Assembly (NCBI GenBank): GCA_017466005.1
Contig: JAFTUZ010000008.1
Span: 1-7,508, forward strand
DNA: 7,508 nt
DNA from: Clostridia bacterium
GTDB taxonomy: Bacteria; Bacillota_A; Clostridia; Christensenellales; UBA1242
Direction of reading: 5' to 3'
Numbering within the stretch: the first letter of the stretch is position 1; every line of letters starts with the position of its first letter. Position numbers and translations under genes: made by a program. This document shows, one piece after another, positions 7,279 to 7,508 of the stretch. The notes beneath the pieces are model-generated. The model saw only the letters and a list, made by a program, of their open reading frames with translations, searched no databases and was not told the DNA's origin.

Positions 7279-7282
7279 TATT
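7264..7282. promoter_or_regulatory. Fur-box-like sequence over the typA -35
   Basis: By hand alignment, 15 of 19 bases match the classical Fur box (GATAATGATAATCATTATC), including 12 in a row (TAATGATAATCA, 7266-7277). It covers the predicted typA -35 (7273-7278), where a repressor would block polymerase. The consensus is itself A+T rich, so chance is a serious alternative here. Confidence 0.3.
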
Positions 7283-7306
7283 TTTATAAAAAATTTTTAT
7301 AAAAAA
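7281..7306. repeat. Tandem pair of 13-bp palindromic A/T units between divergent promoters
   Basis: TTTTTATAAAAAA occurs twice back to back (7281-7293 and 7294-7306), and the first 12 bases of each unit are a perfect palindrome. The pair begins just upstream of the typA -35 and ends 22 bases before the -35 of the divergent promoter. It may act as an UP element or a bent A-tract, or be a simple slippage duplication. Confidence 0.6.
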
Positions 7307-7328
7307 GTTAATATTTTATATAACTATC

Positions 7329-7357
7329 TTGACATAGTGCCTTGCCTGTGGTATTCT
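7329..7357 (+). promoter_or_regulatory. Strong predicted sigma-70 promoter for the gene at 7385
   Basis: A perfect TTGACA (7329-7334) is followed after 17 bases by TATTCT (7352-7357, four of six consensus bases), with TGG just before it (7349-7351) making an extended -10. Very A+T-rich DNA lies upstream. Transcription would start near 7364, at the beginning of AAAAGGA, giving a leader of about 21 nt. Confidence 0.8.
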
Positions 7358-7384
7358 GCTTTTAAAAGGATTATGGTGGGCTAA

Positions 7385-7508
7385 ATGCAAGTTATTTTAT
7401 TAGACTTAAACGATGATAATATTGAAGAGTTAGATAGAAAAATAAATTTAAACATTAAACAAAAATATATATATTATAGAAATTCGGAAAGTTTTGAAGA
7501 TGTGAATA
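7385..7508 (+). CDS. 5' end of a gene of unknown function (partial)
   Basis: The frame from ATG 7385 stays open for 41 codons to the window edge, while the other two plus frames soon hit stops (TAG at 7401, TGA at 7414). The visible residues (MQVILLDLNDDNIEELDRK, then NIKQKYIYYRNSESFEDVN) are charged and show no signal peptide or membrane segment. I do not recognise the family. It is transcribed away from typA from a good promoter. The ribosome binding site is odd: AAAAGGA (7364-7370) is 14 bases from the ATG, and GGTGGG (7375-7380) is closer but poor. A four-codon mini-ORF (ATG GTG GGC TAA, 7373-7384) ends exactly where this start codon begins. Confidence 0.65.
   Translation, partial: MQVILLDLNDDNIEELDRKINLNIKQKYIYYRNSESFEDVN

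Noticed and set aside
1..7508. Alternative genetic code with TGA read as tryptophan, suggested by the absence of TGA stops
   Set aside because: Tryptophan is encoded by TGG, all six complete genes reach full family length without in-frame TGA, and a preference for TAA is normal in A+T-rich genomes.

Overview
This is an ordinary chromosomal housekeeping segment from an A+T-rich bacterium. G+C is roughly one third by eye. It most likely comes from the Bacillota (Firmicutes), perhaps an uncultured clostridial lineage. Three things support this: the gene order recO, dnaG, rpoD, trmK; a RecO with a CxxC/CxxC zinc site; and strong AAGGAG-type ribosome binding sites. The code looks standard: tryptophan is TGG, and the six complete genes end in TAA (five) or TAG (one). 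I see no transposase, integrase, phage gene, CRISPR array, tRNA or rRNA.

Layout. Bases 2-181 hold the 3' end of an unrecognised plus-strand ORF that runs into the start of recO. recO (120-848) is followed by a short hairpin terminator and a TATAAT element. A tight plus-strand block then runs dnaG (928-2721), rpoD (2721-3800, sharing one base with dnaG), trmK (from 3802) and a coiled-coil/zinc-ribbon protein (4493-5200). The 139-bp gap 5201-5339 contains a 10-bp-arm palindrome, an 11-bp direct repeat and a strong bidirectional terminator that separates this block from the convergent gene typA (minus strand, 5340-7175). Beyond typA is a divergent control region of about 210 bp with a well-formed promoter on each strand, a tandem palindromic repeat, a Fur-box-like sequence over the typA -35 and a hairpin in the typA leader. 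A plus-strand gene of unknown function starts at 7385 and leaves the window.

How the genes fit together. RecO serves recombinational repair. DnaG (primase) and RpoD (primary sigma factor) form the classical macromolecular-synthesis pairing. TrmK methylates tRNA, and the zinc-ribbon protein belongs to a poorly understood family with some members that contact RNA polymerase sigma-54. TypA is a ribosome-associated GTPase. The common theme is replication, transcription and translation.

I did not find a convincing new biological system. The parts most worth a second look are non-coding: the typA leader hairpin, which can pair in an alternative way with the ribosome binding site; the divergent promoter region 7243-7384; and the palindrome at 5210-5230. 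Region 2.3 of the sigma factor also differs from the usual consensus at several positions.
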